From contig JAUIBW010000033.1 of assembly GCA_030427585.1 (NCBI GenBank), forward strand, positions 1-60,304: a DNA stretch of 60,304 nt, given 5' to 3'. A program made the translations under genes and the position numbers. Positions 26,533-34,801 of the stretch are shown here, one piece after another; the stretch's first letter is position 1, and each line of letters starts with the position of its first letter. The notes below the pieces were generated by a model, which saw only the letters and a program-made list of their open reading frames with translations, searched no databases and was not told the DNA's origin. This DNA is from Bacteroidia bacterium. GTDB lineage: Bacteria; Bacteroidota; Bacteroidia; Flavobacteriales; Flavobacteriaceae.

Positions 26533-27234
26533 ATGGAAGAATTTCAGCAAATATTACCTGTTAGTTCACTCACCGACGAAAAAAGGGTTGCATTTTATAA
26601 AAAGACCTATACCCATCTTGCTATGGCTGTTTTACTTTTTGTAATCGTAGAATGGATATTTTTTCAAATAGAACCTATTGTAAACTTTGCATTTTCTATG
26701 ACACAAGGATGGAGATGGCTTGTTATGTTGGGTGGTTTTATGTTGGCAACAAATTATGCAGAAAAAATGGCATTTAAGAATCATAATATCAATCAACAAT
26801 ATTTAGGATTATTATTATATGTTGTTGCAGAAGCTTTTATCTTTATTCCACTTATTGGGATTGCGATGATGATTGCAGAAAGCGGAGGGGCTAATATTCT
26901 TAATCAGGCAGCAATTTTGACGCTATCTTTATTTACAGGACTTTCTGCTGTTGTATTAATCACCAAAAAAGATTTTTCGTTTTTAAAATCGATATTGGCA
27001 ATTGGTTTTTTTATTGCAATAGGACTTATTATAGCAGGTATGTTATTTGGGTTCAATCTTGGTCTTTGGTTTAGTGTTGGGATGGTAATTCTGGCTTCTG
27101 GATCGATTTTATATCAAACCTCTAATATGGTACATAAATATTCTGAAGACCAATACGTAGGAGCTTCATTGGGATTATTTGCCTCGTTAATGTTATTGTT
27201 TTGGTATATATTAAGTATTCTCTCTAGAGACTAA
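26533..27234 (+). CDS. Bax inhibitor-1/YccA family membrane protein
   Basis: The 233-aa protein has a short cytoplasmic N-terminus (MEEFQQILPVSSLTDEK) and about seven hydrophobic helices, for example FAFSMTQGWRWLVMLGGFML and LTLSLFTGLSAVVLITKKDF, the layout of the Bax inhibitor-1 superfamily. Bacterial members include pH-dependent calcium-leak channels (YetJ) and FtsH modulators (YccA); which activity applies here is not clear. It is a single-gene unit ending in a strong bidirectional terminator. Confidence 0.88.
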   Translation: MEEFQQILPVSSLTDEKRVAFYKKTYTHLAMAVLLFVIVEWIFFQIEPIVNFAFSMTQGWRWLVMLGGFMLATNYAEKMAFKNHNINQQYLGLLLYVVAEAFIFIPLIGIAMMIAESGGANILNQAAILTLSLFTGLSAVVLITKKDFSFLKSILAIGFFIAIGLIIAGMLFGFNLGLWFSVGMVILASGSILYQTSNMVHKYSEDQYVGASLGLFASLMLLFWYILSILSRD

Positions 27235-27252
27235 TTAACGGTTATTATAAAT

Positions 27253-27293
27253 AGCAACAAAAAAACCAGACTTAGTCTGGTTTTTTTGTTGCT
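27253..27293. terminator. Bidirectional terminator with a 19-bp perfect stem
   Basis: The left arm starts AGCAACAAAAAAACCAGAC and pairs fully with the right arm GTCTGGTTTTTTTGTTGCT around a 3-nt loop. It serves the convergent genes on both sides and overlaps the stop codon of the minus-strand reductase gene. Confidence 0.9.
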
Positions 27294-28257
27294 ATTTTCC
27301 TTTGGTAATTGATTTTAATATTGTTTTGGCATGAATTCTCGAGTTCTCAATAAACCAAACATGAGTGTCCATACCACCACATATTACTCCTGCCAAATAG
27401 AGGTTTTTGATGTTAGTTTCCATGGTTTGTTGATTATATTGAGGATATAATTTGGCATCGTTAGAGAGTTGGATACCTATTTTTTGTAGAAACTCGAAAT
27501 TTGGTTTATACCCCGTTAATGCCAATACCCAGTCATTCGGAATACTAAATTCCCTCTGCGGGGTTTGGAAATCGATTTTTTTTGGGAATATTTCTTTTAT
27601 AGCAACATTGAAGAAGGCTTTGATACTCCCTTCTTCAATACGATTTATGATATCGGGCCTTACCCAATATTTTACACGTTTTCCAATTTCTGGTCCGCGA
27701 ACCAGCATTGTTACTTCTGCACCCTTTCTATAACATTCTAAAGCGGCATCTACTGCAGAATTACTTGCGCCAATAACAGCTAGTTTTTGTTTAGCAAAAA
27801 AATGAGGATCTTTATAGTAATGAGAAACTTTAGCTAAATTTTCTCCCGGAACGTCTATAGTATTAGGAAGGTCATAAAATCCAGTAGCAATAATTACATA
27901 AATAGCACTATATTGTTCTTTATCTGTTTTGATATGAAAAACGCCTTGTTTTTTGTATACTGTACTAACTTTTTCAAACAGGTTAATATGTAGTTGGTTA
28001 GAAGTTACAATCCTGCGATAGTATTCAAGAGCTTCATTGCGTTTTGGTTTGGCTTCATTACTAATAAATGGAATATTATCAATTTCAAGTTTTTCTGAGG
28101 ACGAGAAAAACTGCATATTAAGAGGGTAGTTGTATAAGGAATTAGTGATGACCCCTTTTTCGATAATACAATAATCAAGTCCTTTTTTCTTTGCTTCGAG
28201 GCCACAGGCTATACCAATAGGTCCGCCGCCAACAATTATCAAATCTATATGCTTCAT
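27292..28257 (-). CDS. YpdA-type FAD/NAD(P)-dependent oxidoreductase
   Basis: This 321-aa cytosolic flavoprotein has the FAD-binding motif GGGPIG (residues 10-15) near the N-terminus. The second dinucleotide motif is VIGASNSAVDAALEC in the middle, and there is a C-terminal NLYLAGVICGGMDTHVW segment. It lacks the CxxC redox pair of thioredoxin reductases. This matches the YpdA/Bdr family, which reduces bacillithiol disulfide with NADPH in Firmicutes. Bacteroidota members are assumed to act on the same low-molecular thiol. No bacillithiol synthesis gene is in the window. Confidence 0.88.
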   Translation of the reverse strand: MKHIDLIIVGGGPIGIACGLEAKKKGLDYCIIEKGVITNSLYNYPLNMQFFSSSEKLEIDNIPFISNEAKPKRNEALEYYRRIVTSNQLHINLFEKVSTVYKKQGVFHIKTDKEQYSAIYVIIATGFYDLPNTIDVPGENLAKVSHYYKDPHFFAKQKLAVIGASNSAVDAALECYRKGAEVTMLVRGPEIGKRVKYWVRPDIINRIEEGSIKAFFNVAIKEIFPKKIDFQTPQREFSIPNDWVLALTGYKPNFEFLQKIGIQLSNDAKLYPQYNQQTMETNIKNLYLAGVICGGMDTHVWFIENSRIHAKTILKSITKGK

Positions 28258-28351
28258 TAAAAATCATATTGACAAGGTTCTCATTCTAACTTTTAGAGCG
28301 ATTAACCTTATTTTACTCTTGTAAAACTAGTGATTTTTGTAATCTCTGATG

Positions 28352-28390
28352 CAAAAAAGGTGAGGTTCTATTATGAATCTCACCTTGTTC
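28352..28390 (-). terminator. Terminator downstream of rpe
   Basis: On the minus strand AAGGTGAGATTC pairs with GAACCTCACCTT and is followed by a T run. It lies about 180 bp after the rpe stop. Nothing else is seen in the 309-bp gap 28258-28566. Confidence 0.7.
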
Positions 28391-28566
28391 TAAGTAGCGG
28401 TTAACTACTGAAGATGAGTTCGATAACTAGTTTTTTATAACTGTTTTTTTCTAGTATAATATATTCACGAAATACTACTTAAGAAGAACCCCAATAAGCT
28501 TACGATCAGGAAAATTGATGGTCTGTATCAAAAGGTGGAATAGGATTCTGTTCTATTTTGTATGGG

Positions 28567-29229
28567 CTAAGTGTTTATGATCTCTTTCAATTCTTTAATG
28601 GTTTGGTTTGGATCGGTACTTTTAAAAACAAAACTTCCGGCTACTAATACATCTGCTCCGGCATCTATAAGTTGTTTTGCATTTTTATTGGTTACCCCTC
28701 CGTCGATTTCAATTAATGTACTTGCGTTATTTCTTACTATGATTTCACGGAGTTGTTTTACTTTTTTATACGTGTTTTCGATAAATGATTGACCACCAAA
28801 TCCAGGGTTTACACTCATTATACATACCAGGTCTATATCATTAATAATATCTTCAAGTAAATTTACATTGGTATGTGGATTTATAGCAACACCTGCTTTC
28901 ATTCCTTCGGCTTTAATAGCTTGTAATGTTCTATGAAGGTGTATACAAGCTTCATAATGTACGGTAAGAATATTACTTCCCAGATCTGCAAAAGTTTTAA
29001 TATATCGATCGGGATCAACAATCATAAGGTGTACATCGATTGTCTTGGTAGCATGTTTTACGATATCTCGCAAAACAGGCATCCCAAAAGAAATGTTGGG
29101 AACAAAAACGCCATCCATAATATCTATATGAAACCAATCTGCGTCACTTTTGTTAATCATTTCTACATCGCGCTGCAAATTAGCAAAATCTGCAGCTAAT
29201 ACTGAAGGGGCTATACGTTTTGAAGCCAT
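28567..29229 (-). CDS. rpe: Ribulose-phosphate 3-epimerase
   Basis: This cytosolic TIM-barrel enzyme interconverts D-ribulose 5-phosphate and D-xylulose 5-phosphate in the pentose phosphate pathway. The metal and catalytic motifs are present: WFHIDIMDGVFVPNISFG near residues 32-49, DVHLMIVDPDRYI, MSVNPGFGGQSFI, and the phosphate loop EIDGGVTNKNA with VAGSFVF. At 220 aa it is full length. Its promoter is visible 20 bp upstream. It is followed at a distance by a terminator and appears to be transcribed alone. Confidence 0.97.
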   Translation of the reverse strand: MASKRIAPSVLAADFANLQRDVEMINKSDADWFHIDIMDGVFVPNISFGMPVLRDIVKHATKTIDVHLMIVDPDRYIKTFADLGSNILTVHYEACIHLHRTLQAIKAEGMKAGVAINPHTNVNLLEDIINDIDLVCIMSVNPGFGGQSFIENTYKKVKQLREIIVRNNASTLIEIDGGVTNKNAKQLIDAGADVLVAGSFVFKSTDPNQTIKELKEIINT

Positions 29230-29248
29230 AAATCTATCTTATTTCCCA

Positions 29249-29256
29249 CAAAAGTA
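29249..29256 (-). promoter_or_regulatory. -7 box TACTTTTG of rpe
   Basis: A perfect TAnnTTTG on the minus strand lies 19 bp before the rpe ATG, giving a leader of about 12 nt. No clear -33 element is visible. Confidence 0.6.
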
Positions 29257-29263
29257 CTATTTA

Positions 29264-29441
29264 ATATAGTTATCCTTTAAATTTACTATAATAAAATGTT
29301 CTTTTTTTGTTGCTGTTTCAGAAAAATAATAAATGGTAGCTAGCTACTTCGTATACTTGATACTTAGTATAGACTTTTCTTGTTTAATGGTGTAAAAAGA
29401 TAAATTCTCTTTTTTTAATAAATTTAGGTGACAAATGATAT
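29264..29441. repeat. Possible degenerate family 1 MITE-like element
   Basis: The right end AAATTTAGGTGACAAATGATAT resembles the right end of copy 3 (23897-24058), and the left part TTTAAATTTA fits loosely. The size (about 178 bp) fits, but the interior is poorly conserved. Confidence 0.3.
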
Positions 29442-29493
29442 GGCTTACGTAATTAGAGAAAGCTCTATTATAAAGACTTATCATATTCTGTAG

Positions 29494-29901
29494 CTAATTG
29501 AATTTCATGAATTTTTGAGCCAGATATGAAATACTTCTATAATGTTCTGGATTATGTTCTTCTTCTTTTTTTAAGAATTGATGTAAGTCATTTTGATTAT
29601 AATGATCAGATATTACTGTAAACGAGGAACGAGGTTCTGAGAAAGAAGAACTTATGATTTCTTTATCCAACATCTTAATGATATTATGGTGTCGATAATC
29701 TTTTCTTATCTTTTCAAACATCATTTTAACGGTTTGTTCTTCACCTTCTAAGATTTGAAAAAAATTTCCTTCAGAATATATCAATATCCCCGTAAGACCA
29801 ATTGCATTATTATTAAGCCTAATATAATCCATAAGTTCTGTCATATCAGAATTTGATATGTTTGGATTTACGGTGCTAACATAACTTATTATATATCTCA
29901 T
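29494..29901 (-). CDS. BLUF-domain blue-light photoreceptor
   Basis: The 135-aa protein is a stand-alone BLUF (FAD-binding blue light) domain with a short C-terminal extension. The residues that run the photocycle in AppA/PixD are all in place: Tyr7 (IISYVST), Asn31 (LNNNAIGLTG) and Gln49 (GNFFQILEGE). KIRKDYRHHNI also matches the family. The semi-conserved Trp of the last strand seems absent (SSFSEPRSSF). There is no attached output domain such as EAL, so it would signal through a partner protein. The neighbours rpe and rpoD give no clear hint. Light sensing fits a surface-water marine bacterium, which is inference. Confidence 0.92.
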   Translation of the reverse strand: MRYIISYVSTVNPNISNSDMTELMDYIRLNNNAIGLTGILIYSEGNFFQILEGEEQTVKMMFEKIRKDYRHHNIIKMLDKEIISSSFSEPRSSFTVISDHYNQNDLHQFLKKEEEHNPEHYRSISYLAQKFMKFN

Positions 29902-30060
29902 GATGAATAATATATTAAGAAGGGGGTAGCTACTTAAATATACGAATTTTGAGATACTTTTGCTAGAATAATAGGGGTTCTATTATAAAAATTTATAATA
30001 TTTATGTTTAAAAATGAATTTTTTATGGGTTTCCGTAAAGTTTTTACGGATTACCGTAAG

Positions 30061-30088
30061 AAAAAACCTCCGGTAATCAGCCGGAGGT
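30061..30088 (-). terminator. Terminator of the primary sigma factor gene
   Basis: On the minus strand ACCTCCGG pairs with CCGGAGGT around a 7-nt loop and is followed by TTTTTTC. It lies about 65 bp after the rpoD stop. Confidence 0.9.
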
Positions 30089-30151
30089 CATTCATCAATC
30101 AAAAAACGAACAGTTATGTTATAAAACTGTTTGTAACCGCAATTTAGGAAT

Positions 30152-31015
30152 TTATCCTAAATAAGTCTTTAATATTTTACTTCTAGATGTATGTTTTAAT
30201 CTTCTAATTGCTTTTTCTTTGATTTGACGTACACGTTCACGTGTAAGATCAAAAGTTTCTCCAATTTCTTCAAGAGTCATTGGGTGTTGGTCTCCAAGAC
30301 CAAAATATAATCGTATTACATCTGCTTCCCTGGGGGTAAGTGTTTCTAAAGCACGTTCTATTTCTGTACGAAGAGACTCGTGTAATAGTGTTCTATCAGG
30401 ATTTGGTGATTCTCCAGAATTTAATACATCATAAAGATTAGAATCTTCTCCTTCAACAAGAGGGGCATCCATACTTACATGACGCCCAGAATTTTTCATC
30501 GATTCTTTAACATCATTGATAGTCATATCTAATTCTTTTGCAATCTCCTCGGCACTTGGTGGGCGCTCATGTGATTGCTCTAAGAAGGCATATGTTTTAT
30601 TGATCTTATTGATCGAACCAATTTTGTTTAATGGTAAACGAACAATACGAGATTGTTCTGCTAATGCCTGTAGAATAGATTGACGAATCCACCACACTGC
30701 ATAGGATATAAATTTAAACCCACGAGTTTCATCAAAACGTTTTGCAGCTTTAATTAATCCAAGGTTACCTTCATTAATTAAATCAGGAAGGGTAAGTCCT
30801 TGATTTTGATATTGTTTAGCAACCGAAACTACGAATCTAAGGTTAGCTTTTGTTAGTTTTTCAAGAGCTCTCTCATCACCAGCTTTTATACGCTGCGCTA
30901 ATTCTACCTCTTCATCTGCAGTAATAAGGTCTACTTTTCCTATCTCTTGCAAATACTTATCTAGCGATGCAGTCTCACGATTTGTTACCTGCTTCGTAAT
31001 TTTAAGTTGTCTCAT
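30152..31015 (-). CDS. rpoD: Primary sigma factor RpoD/SigA (Bacteroidota type)
   Basis: This 287-aa housekeeping sigma factor directs RNA polymerase to TTG/TAnnTTTG promoters. Region 1.2 begins at about residue 18 ([15 protein letters not shown]). Region 2 contains [18 protein letters not shown] and the -10 recognition helix [13 protein letters not shown]. Region 3 follows ([14 protein letters not shown]), and region 4 has the helix-turn-helix [19 protein letters not shown]. It lacks the long acidic 1.1 region of E. coli sigma-70, normal for this phylum. The leader carries an unusual Shine-Dalgarno sequence. Confidence 0.97.
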   Translation of the reverse strand: MRQLKITKQVTNRETASLDKYLQEIGKVDLITADEEVELAQRIKAGDERALEKLTKANLRFVVSVAKQYQNQGLTLPDLINEGNLGLIKAAKRFDETRGFKFISYAVWWIRQSILQALAEQSRIVRLPLNKIGSINKINKTYAFLEQSHERPPSAEEIAKELDMTINDVKESMKNSGRHVSMDAPLVEGEDSNLYDVLNSGESPNPDRTLLHESLRTEIERALETLTPREADVIRLYFGLGDQHPMTLEEIGETFDLTRERVRQIKEKAIRRLKHTSRSKILKTYLG

Positions 31016-31023
31016 CTATAGTT

Positions 31024-31029
31024 CTCCTT
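31024..31029 (-). promoter_or_regulatory. Shine-Dalgarno AAGGAG before rpoD
   Basis: On the minus strand AAGGAG lies 8 nt before the ATG, an ideal spacing. Shine-Dalgarno sites are rare in this phylum because the anti-SD is masked on the ribosome, so a strong site at the primary sigma gene stands out. Confidence 0.6.
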
Positions 31030-31182
31030 GAAATTTAATTTTGTGAATATTTAGGGCCTTTTACCTATTATACGTAATATGTTATAGAAATGTTACAAAA
31101 AGGTTGTTTTTTTATAAGAGATATTCTTCTGATTTTATTGTTAACTCCTATTAATAAAGGCTGTAAGGCGAGTTAGTTATTT

Positions 31183-31236
31183 TTTAAGAAATTTATCTTT
31201 TTTTTTAAAGACTCAAAAAAAGATAAATTTCTTAAA
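31183..31236. terminator. Large A/T hairpin terminator
   Basis: TTAAGAAATTTATCTTTTTT pairs with AAAAAAAGATAAATTTCTTA over about 20 bp. It lies right after the stop of the membrane protein gene at 31260-32744 (minus strand). Confidence 0.75.
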
Positions 31237-31259
31237 GAATGCAACAGTACTAATATGGC

Positions 31260-32744
31260 TTAAAACTCATATGAAACCCCTGTTTGAATTGTAAAATATA
31301 AAGGTCGGTAACTTTCAGAATTTTCACTTGCATTTTTTAATTGATATTTTAATAAAGGCTCGACATTGAAAAATATCTTTTTTGATAGTTTATATCGAAG
31401 ATTTGCTCCAATATTAATGCTGAAATTTGTTTTCAGAATATTAGTATTGCTTCCTAATTTAAAATTATCAGAAGTGGTATGTATTTTAATATTGTTTTCA
31501 TCAAGAAATAAAAAACCTAATTCTCCTATTAGTGCTGTGCTAATTTGATTCTCTAAGATTTGATATTGTAATCCAAATAAAATCTCATTATAAATAGTCT
31601 TTTGTATTAGATCTATCTTTTCATAATTTTCTATAGTAGTATTAGCGGGTAAGATTATTCCTAAACCATTAAGTATGACAGGTAATTGATCAGTTGAAAC
31701 ATTCTTTATTCTGTTACTTAATTTTAATCGATTAAATCCGACCCTTAATGCTATTTTTTCTGTATAATATGTTTTAAAAAGAACACCATAGCTTAAGCTT
31801 ATTCTGCCCTGATTTGTGTTCTTTGCCAGATGATCACTTATCAAAGACCCATTAGGAGCTATTATATATGTTGGGGTAACATGTGCTCCTACACTAAATT
31901 TCTGAAATGGTTTTTTCTTTATTGGGTTCATATATACTAATGTATCCTTGTTTTTACGATTATTGACAGACAAATCTTTTTTGGATGCTATTAACGTCTT
32001 TAAAGAATCATCTTTACTTTCTTTAAAGGTTTCATTTTTAGATGTTCTATTACGACTATGGTCTGAAATCTGATCCGATTTATTTTTTGTCTGATTTGTA
32101 ATTGAAGTTGAAAACATTGGTGCTTTTTCACTAATAAGATTAGTTTTTACACCAGAATTAGCAGAGTTCTGAGTGTTTTTTGTTTCTTCATCACCTTTAT
32201 TAGTGCTGTTTTTTATCTGTGGCGTTTGTTTACTAGTTCTATGAGTAGAAAGAGGCATTTTTCTGGTTACGATAAAACTAGAATTCGAAACGTTTTTATT
32301 TGATGACAAACCAATTCCAGCAGTATTAGTTTTATGGTCTAATATAGACCAATTATTTTGCGTTGTATTGTTGTTAATATCATTGGTGTCAGATTTTGAT
32401 TTGGGTGATGTTGATACTGTCGTAATAATTTCATTACCGGGTAATTGTAATTTGCTGTTTTTTAAATCTATTTCGTCACATTTTTCTAGAGTCACTGGGG
32501 TTTTTATAGTAGTATTGGTTGGGTTTTGTGTGATGATATTACCATTATATGTATCGCTTGCAAAAAGTATTAATAATAAGAGAAATATAAGTACACCAAC
32601 TACTTTTGCCCAATAAGAAAGTGTTTCATCTTCTTTTTTGGGCAGCTTAGGTTCTATATCTTCCCAGGATAAATTACTAGGTGATTGATCAAAACCTTTA
32701 AGTTTTTCTTTAAAAGCTTTTCCTATGTCTTTTGGGTCAGCCAT
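31260..32744 (-). CDS. Trans-envelope protein: cytoplasmic anti-sigma-like N-terminus plus outer-membrane barrel
   Basis: The 494-aa product has no signal peptide. Residues 1-44 are a soluble segment (SWEDIEPKLPKKEDETLSY) followed by one membrane helix at about 46-63. A ~200-residue linker rich in Asn, Lys, Ser and Thr (about 70-275) comes next. The C-terminal part (about 281-494) has alternating beta strands (FSVGAHVTPTYIIAPNGSL) and ends in the aromatic SYEF typical of outer-membrane barrels. Its start overlaps the ECF sigma gene by 8 bp. The simplest reading is an anti-sigma factor anchored in the inner membrane whose sensor part is a barrel in the outer membrane. The barrel could also be periplasmic. 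Confidence 0.75.
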   Translation of the reverse strand: MADPKDIGKAFKEKLKGFDQSPSNLSWEDIEPKLPKKEDETLSYWAKVVGVLIFLLLLILFASDTYNGNIITQNPTNTTIKTPVTLEKCDEIDLKNSKLQLPGNEIITTVSTSPKSKSDTNDINNNTTQNNWSILDHKTNTAGIGLSSNKNVSNSSFIVTRKMPLSTHRTSKQTPQIKNSTNKGDEETKNTQNSANSGVKTNLISEKAPMFSTSITNQTKNKSDQISDHSRNRTSKNETFKESKDDSLKTLIASKKDLSVNNRKNKDTLVYMNPIKKKPFQKFSVGAHVTPTYIIAPNGSLISDHLAKNTNQGRISLSYGVLFKTYYTEKIALRVGFNRLKLSNRIKNVSTDQLPVILNGLGIILPANTTIENYEKIDLIQKTIYNEILFGLQYQILENQISTALIGELGFLFLDENNIKIHTTSDNFKLGSNTNILKTNFSINIGANLRYKLSKKIFFNVEPLLKYQLKNASENSESYRPLYFTIQTGVSYEF

Positions 32745-33291
32745 TACTTATTGCAATTTTTTTTAAACAATTGTGATTAGATGTTATTTTGGTTTTCAAT
32801 ATAACCTTTGCTCTATGTAGGTTCGATTTTGAAGTTCCTTCAGAAATATGTAGCATTTTGGCTATTTCTTTATGAGAATACTCATCGAGTTCATATAAAT
32901 TAAAGACCAATCTATATCTATCTGGTAATTCTTGTATGTATTTTAGTAATTCATCTAATGAAAGGTTTAGTGTTTCAGAATCAATTATAGTATCTGCGAT
33001 GTTCTCTTTGTTTATGTTTAAATCGGTAAAAGGTGTTTTTTTGTACTTATCGATAGCTTTATTAATCGTTATTCTTTTCATCCAACCTTCAAAAGAACCT
33101 TTAAAATTATATTGATTTATCTTTTTAAAAATTGTAATAAAAGAGTCTTGTAAATTATCTTCTGCCTCATTGTAATTTTTGCAATACTTAAGACTCAAAG
33201 CAAAAAGAGTGTCCCTGTAAAGGTGAAACAATTCACTTTGTGCTTTCCGATTGTTTTTTTGGCACTTCTTAATTAGCTTCCTTGTGTCCAA
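32737..33291 (-). CDS. ECF-type RNA polymerase sigma factor (second)
   Basis: The 184-aa protein has region 2 (LYRDTLFALSLKYCKNYNEA, then EDNLQDSFITIFKKI) and region 4 with the helix-turn-helix YSHKEIAKMLHISEGTSKSN and LHRAK. It overlaps the downstream gene by 8 bp, so the partner at 31260-32744 is its likely regulator. No -7 box was recognised upstream. The arrangement (sigma, then membrane protein with an outer-membrane barrel) differs from the RskA-type pair at 1407-2737. Confidence 0.92.
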   Translation of the reverse strand: MDTRKLIKKCQKNNRKAQSELFHLYRDTLFALSLKYCKNYNEAEDNLQDSFITIFKKINQYNFKGSFEGWMKRITINKAIDKYKKTPFTDLNINKENIADTIIDSETLNLSLDELLKYIQELPDRYRLVFNLYELDEYSHKEIAKMLHISEGTSKSNLHRAKVILKTKITSNHNCLKKIAISNG

Positions 33292-33501
33292 TTGGTTTTA
33301 AGCTTAGTAAAGACTATCTGTCGAGTTCTGAAACAAAAAAGAATTCGATACTCATCTTCAATTTTCATTATGTGATACTTAAAATAACACATAAATTATC
33401 ACTAGTTTACTCTTTTAGACTGAATTGTTTTAAATGGTTGCGTAAATGGGATGAAAAAAATATAATTAGTATCAGAAATACACTTTTTATGCTATAAATA
33501 A

Positions 33502-33533
33502 AGCAATCTTTCCTTTTTTAAGGAAAGATTGCT
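33502..33533 (-). terminator. Terminator of the lipoprotein gene at 33545
   Basis: AGCAATCTTTCC pairs with GGAAAGATTGCT over 12 bp around an A/T loop. On the minus strand it lies just beyond the lipoprotein stop. Confidence 0.85.
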
Positions 33534-33544
33534 AAAAATAATAA

Positions 33545-34603
33545 TTAACTTTCATCATTATTATCACAGGCTTCAGCAAATAAAACTATTCTAATTATTT
33601 TAGATGTGTTGGTATCTTTGTTTTTAATCGTAACAAAAACTAATTGGGGATTAGTTGCGTTTAGATACCCAGATGAATCTAATATATTTATTTCTTGTTC
33701 TGCATGTTCATAGGTTTGATAAAATGATACTATTAATGAAGAAGTATCTGCATTTTCCTGAAAAGAAAGAATGCAATCTTTGTAATCATTAAAAACAAAA
33801 TTGGCTGTATCTTCAAAATTTTTCAATTCACATTCCTTAAATTCTACATAATCACATGAGTTTTCGACATTGCACTGCCTTTTGATAGTATATGTGTCGG
33901 TTTCATTAGATATTTCTACAGTTTCATCGTCTATTATCAAAGCTTTCCAATCAAAATTCCAATCTTTGGCTGTTTTAGCCCCCCCCTCAAGATGAATATT
34001 AATATGTAGTTTGCCTTCAAGGAAAAAAGATACCCACGAGGTTCTATCCGCATTACCTTTATCATAAAAGATACCAGTTCCGTCGTCATAAAAATCGAGT
34101 AAAGCATCATTATAGTTTTGGTTATTGGTTAAAGAGGTAATTTTCCAAACGCAATTTTTCTCTAATATGCTATTACAATAGATGATAATCTCTGATTCGA
34201 TACAAGCTTCGATAGTTTTTTTTAATTCGGTATTGTCCTGTATGCTAAACGAACTACCATCTTCTAAGATGGTAGTTATAGGATAACTTAGTCCTATTGC
34301 GTTATTGTTTCCTTCTGACTCTTCCAAAAGTCCTACAAAATCAATATTATCATAGACTATTTTACTATCTACAATTTTAGAATCTTCATTAAAAAGATAT
34401 ACATTAAAGGGATAAACAAAAGTGATACAGATCGGTTGATCATCTTCATTCTTGTTTTCAGAAATATTTTTTAACGAGTTGAATAACTCTGAATCTGTTT
34501 CTATTTTTTGAATATTATCTGGAAATAAGTCGAAGGATTCATTATGGCAGGAAACTATAAAAATTAGTAGGGTGCTAAGTAGTAGGGTTTTAAACGTTCT
34601 CAT
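33545..34603 (-). CDS. Lipoprotein of unknown function (352 aa)
   Basis: A lipoprotein signal ends at IVSC (about residue 19), followed by HNESFDLFPDN, so the protein is probably anchored in the outer membrane. The body is acidic and beta-rich. A part near residues 150-245 (CVWKITSLTNNQN, then LLDFYDDGTGIFYDKG and WKALIIDDETVEIS) has the repeated-strand look of lipocalin-like flavobacterial lipoproteins. Several Cys occur in pairs in the middle and C-terminal parts. It is upstream of the ECF sigma on the same strand, separated by a terminator, so co-regulation is uncertain. Confidence 0.75.
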   Translation of the reverse strand: MRTFKTLLLSTLLIFIVSCHNESFDLFPDNIQKIETDSELFNSLKNISENKNEDDQPICITFVYPFNVYLFNEDSKIVDSKIVYDNIDFVGLLEESEGNNNAIGLSYPITTILEDGSSFSIQDNTELKKTIEACIESEIIIYCNSILEKNCVWKITSLTNNQNYNDALLDFYDDGTGIFYDKGNADRTSWVSFFLEGKLHINIHLEGGAKTAKDWNFDWKALIIDDETVEISNETDTYTIKRQCNVENSCDYVEFKECELKNFEDTANFVFNDYKDCILSFQENADTSSLIVSFYQTYEHAEQEINILDSSGYLNATNPQLVFVTIKNKDTNTSKIIRIVLFAEACDNNDES

Positions 34604-34751
34604 GGTTACATTATTTAAAGTCTTTGTCTTATAGACTAGTAGTCTTTAAATGGTTGCGTAACAGTAACTAATTTATCTTAATGTAATTAATAAAGGGGGT
34701 ATATAGGAGGAGTGTGTATTAAGAGTTTAGAATAGGTGTTTGAATGAAATA

Positions 34752-34785
34752 AAAAAACGCCTTCAAGAATTTTGAAGACGTTTTT
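34752..34785 (-). terminator. Terminator of pnp
   Basis: AAAAACGCCTTCAA pairs with TTTGAAGACGTTTTT, 16 bp after the pnp stop on the minus strand. Confidence 0.85.
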
Positions 34786-34801
34786 AAATAGTATAGAAAA
34801 A

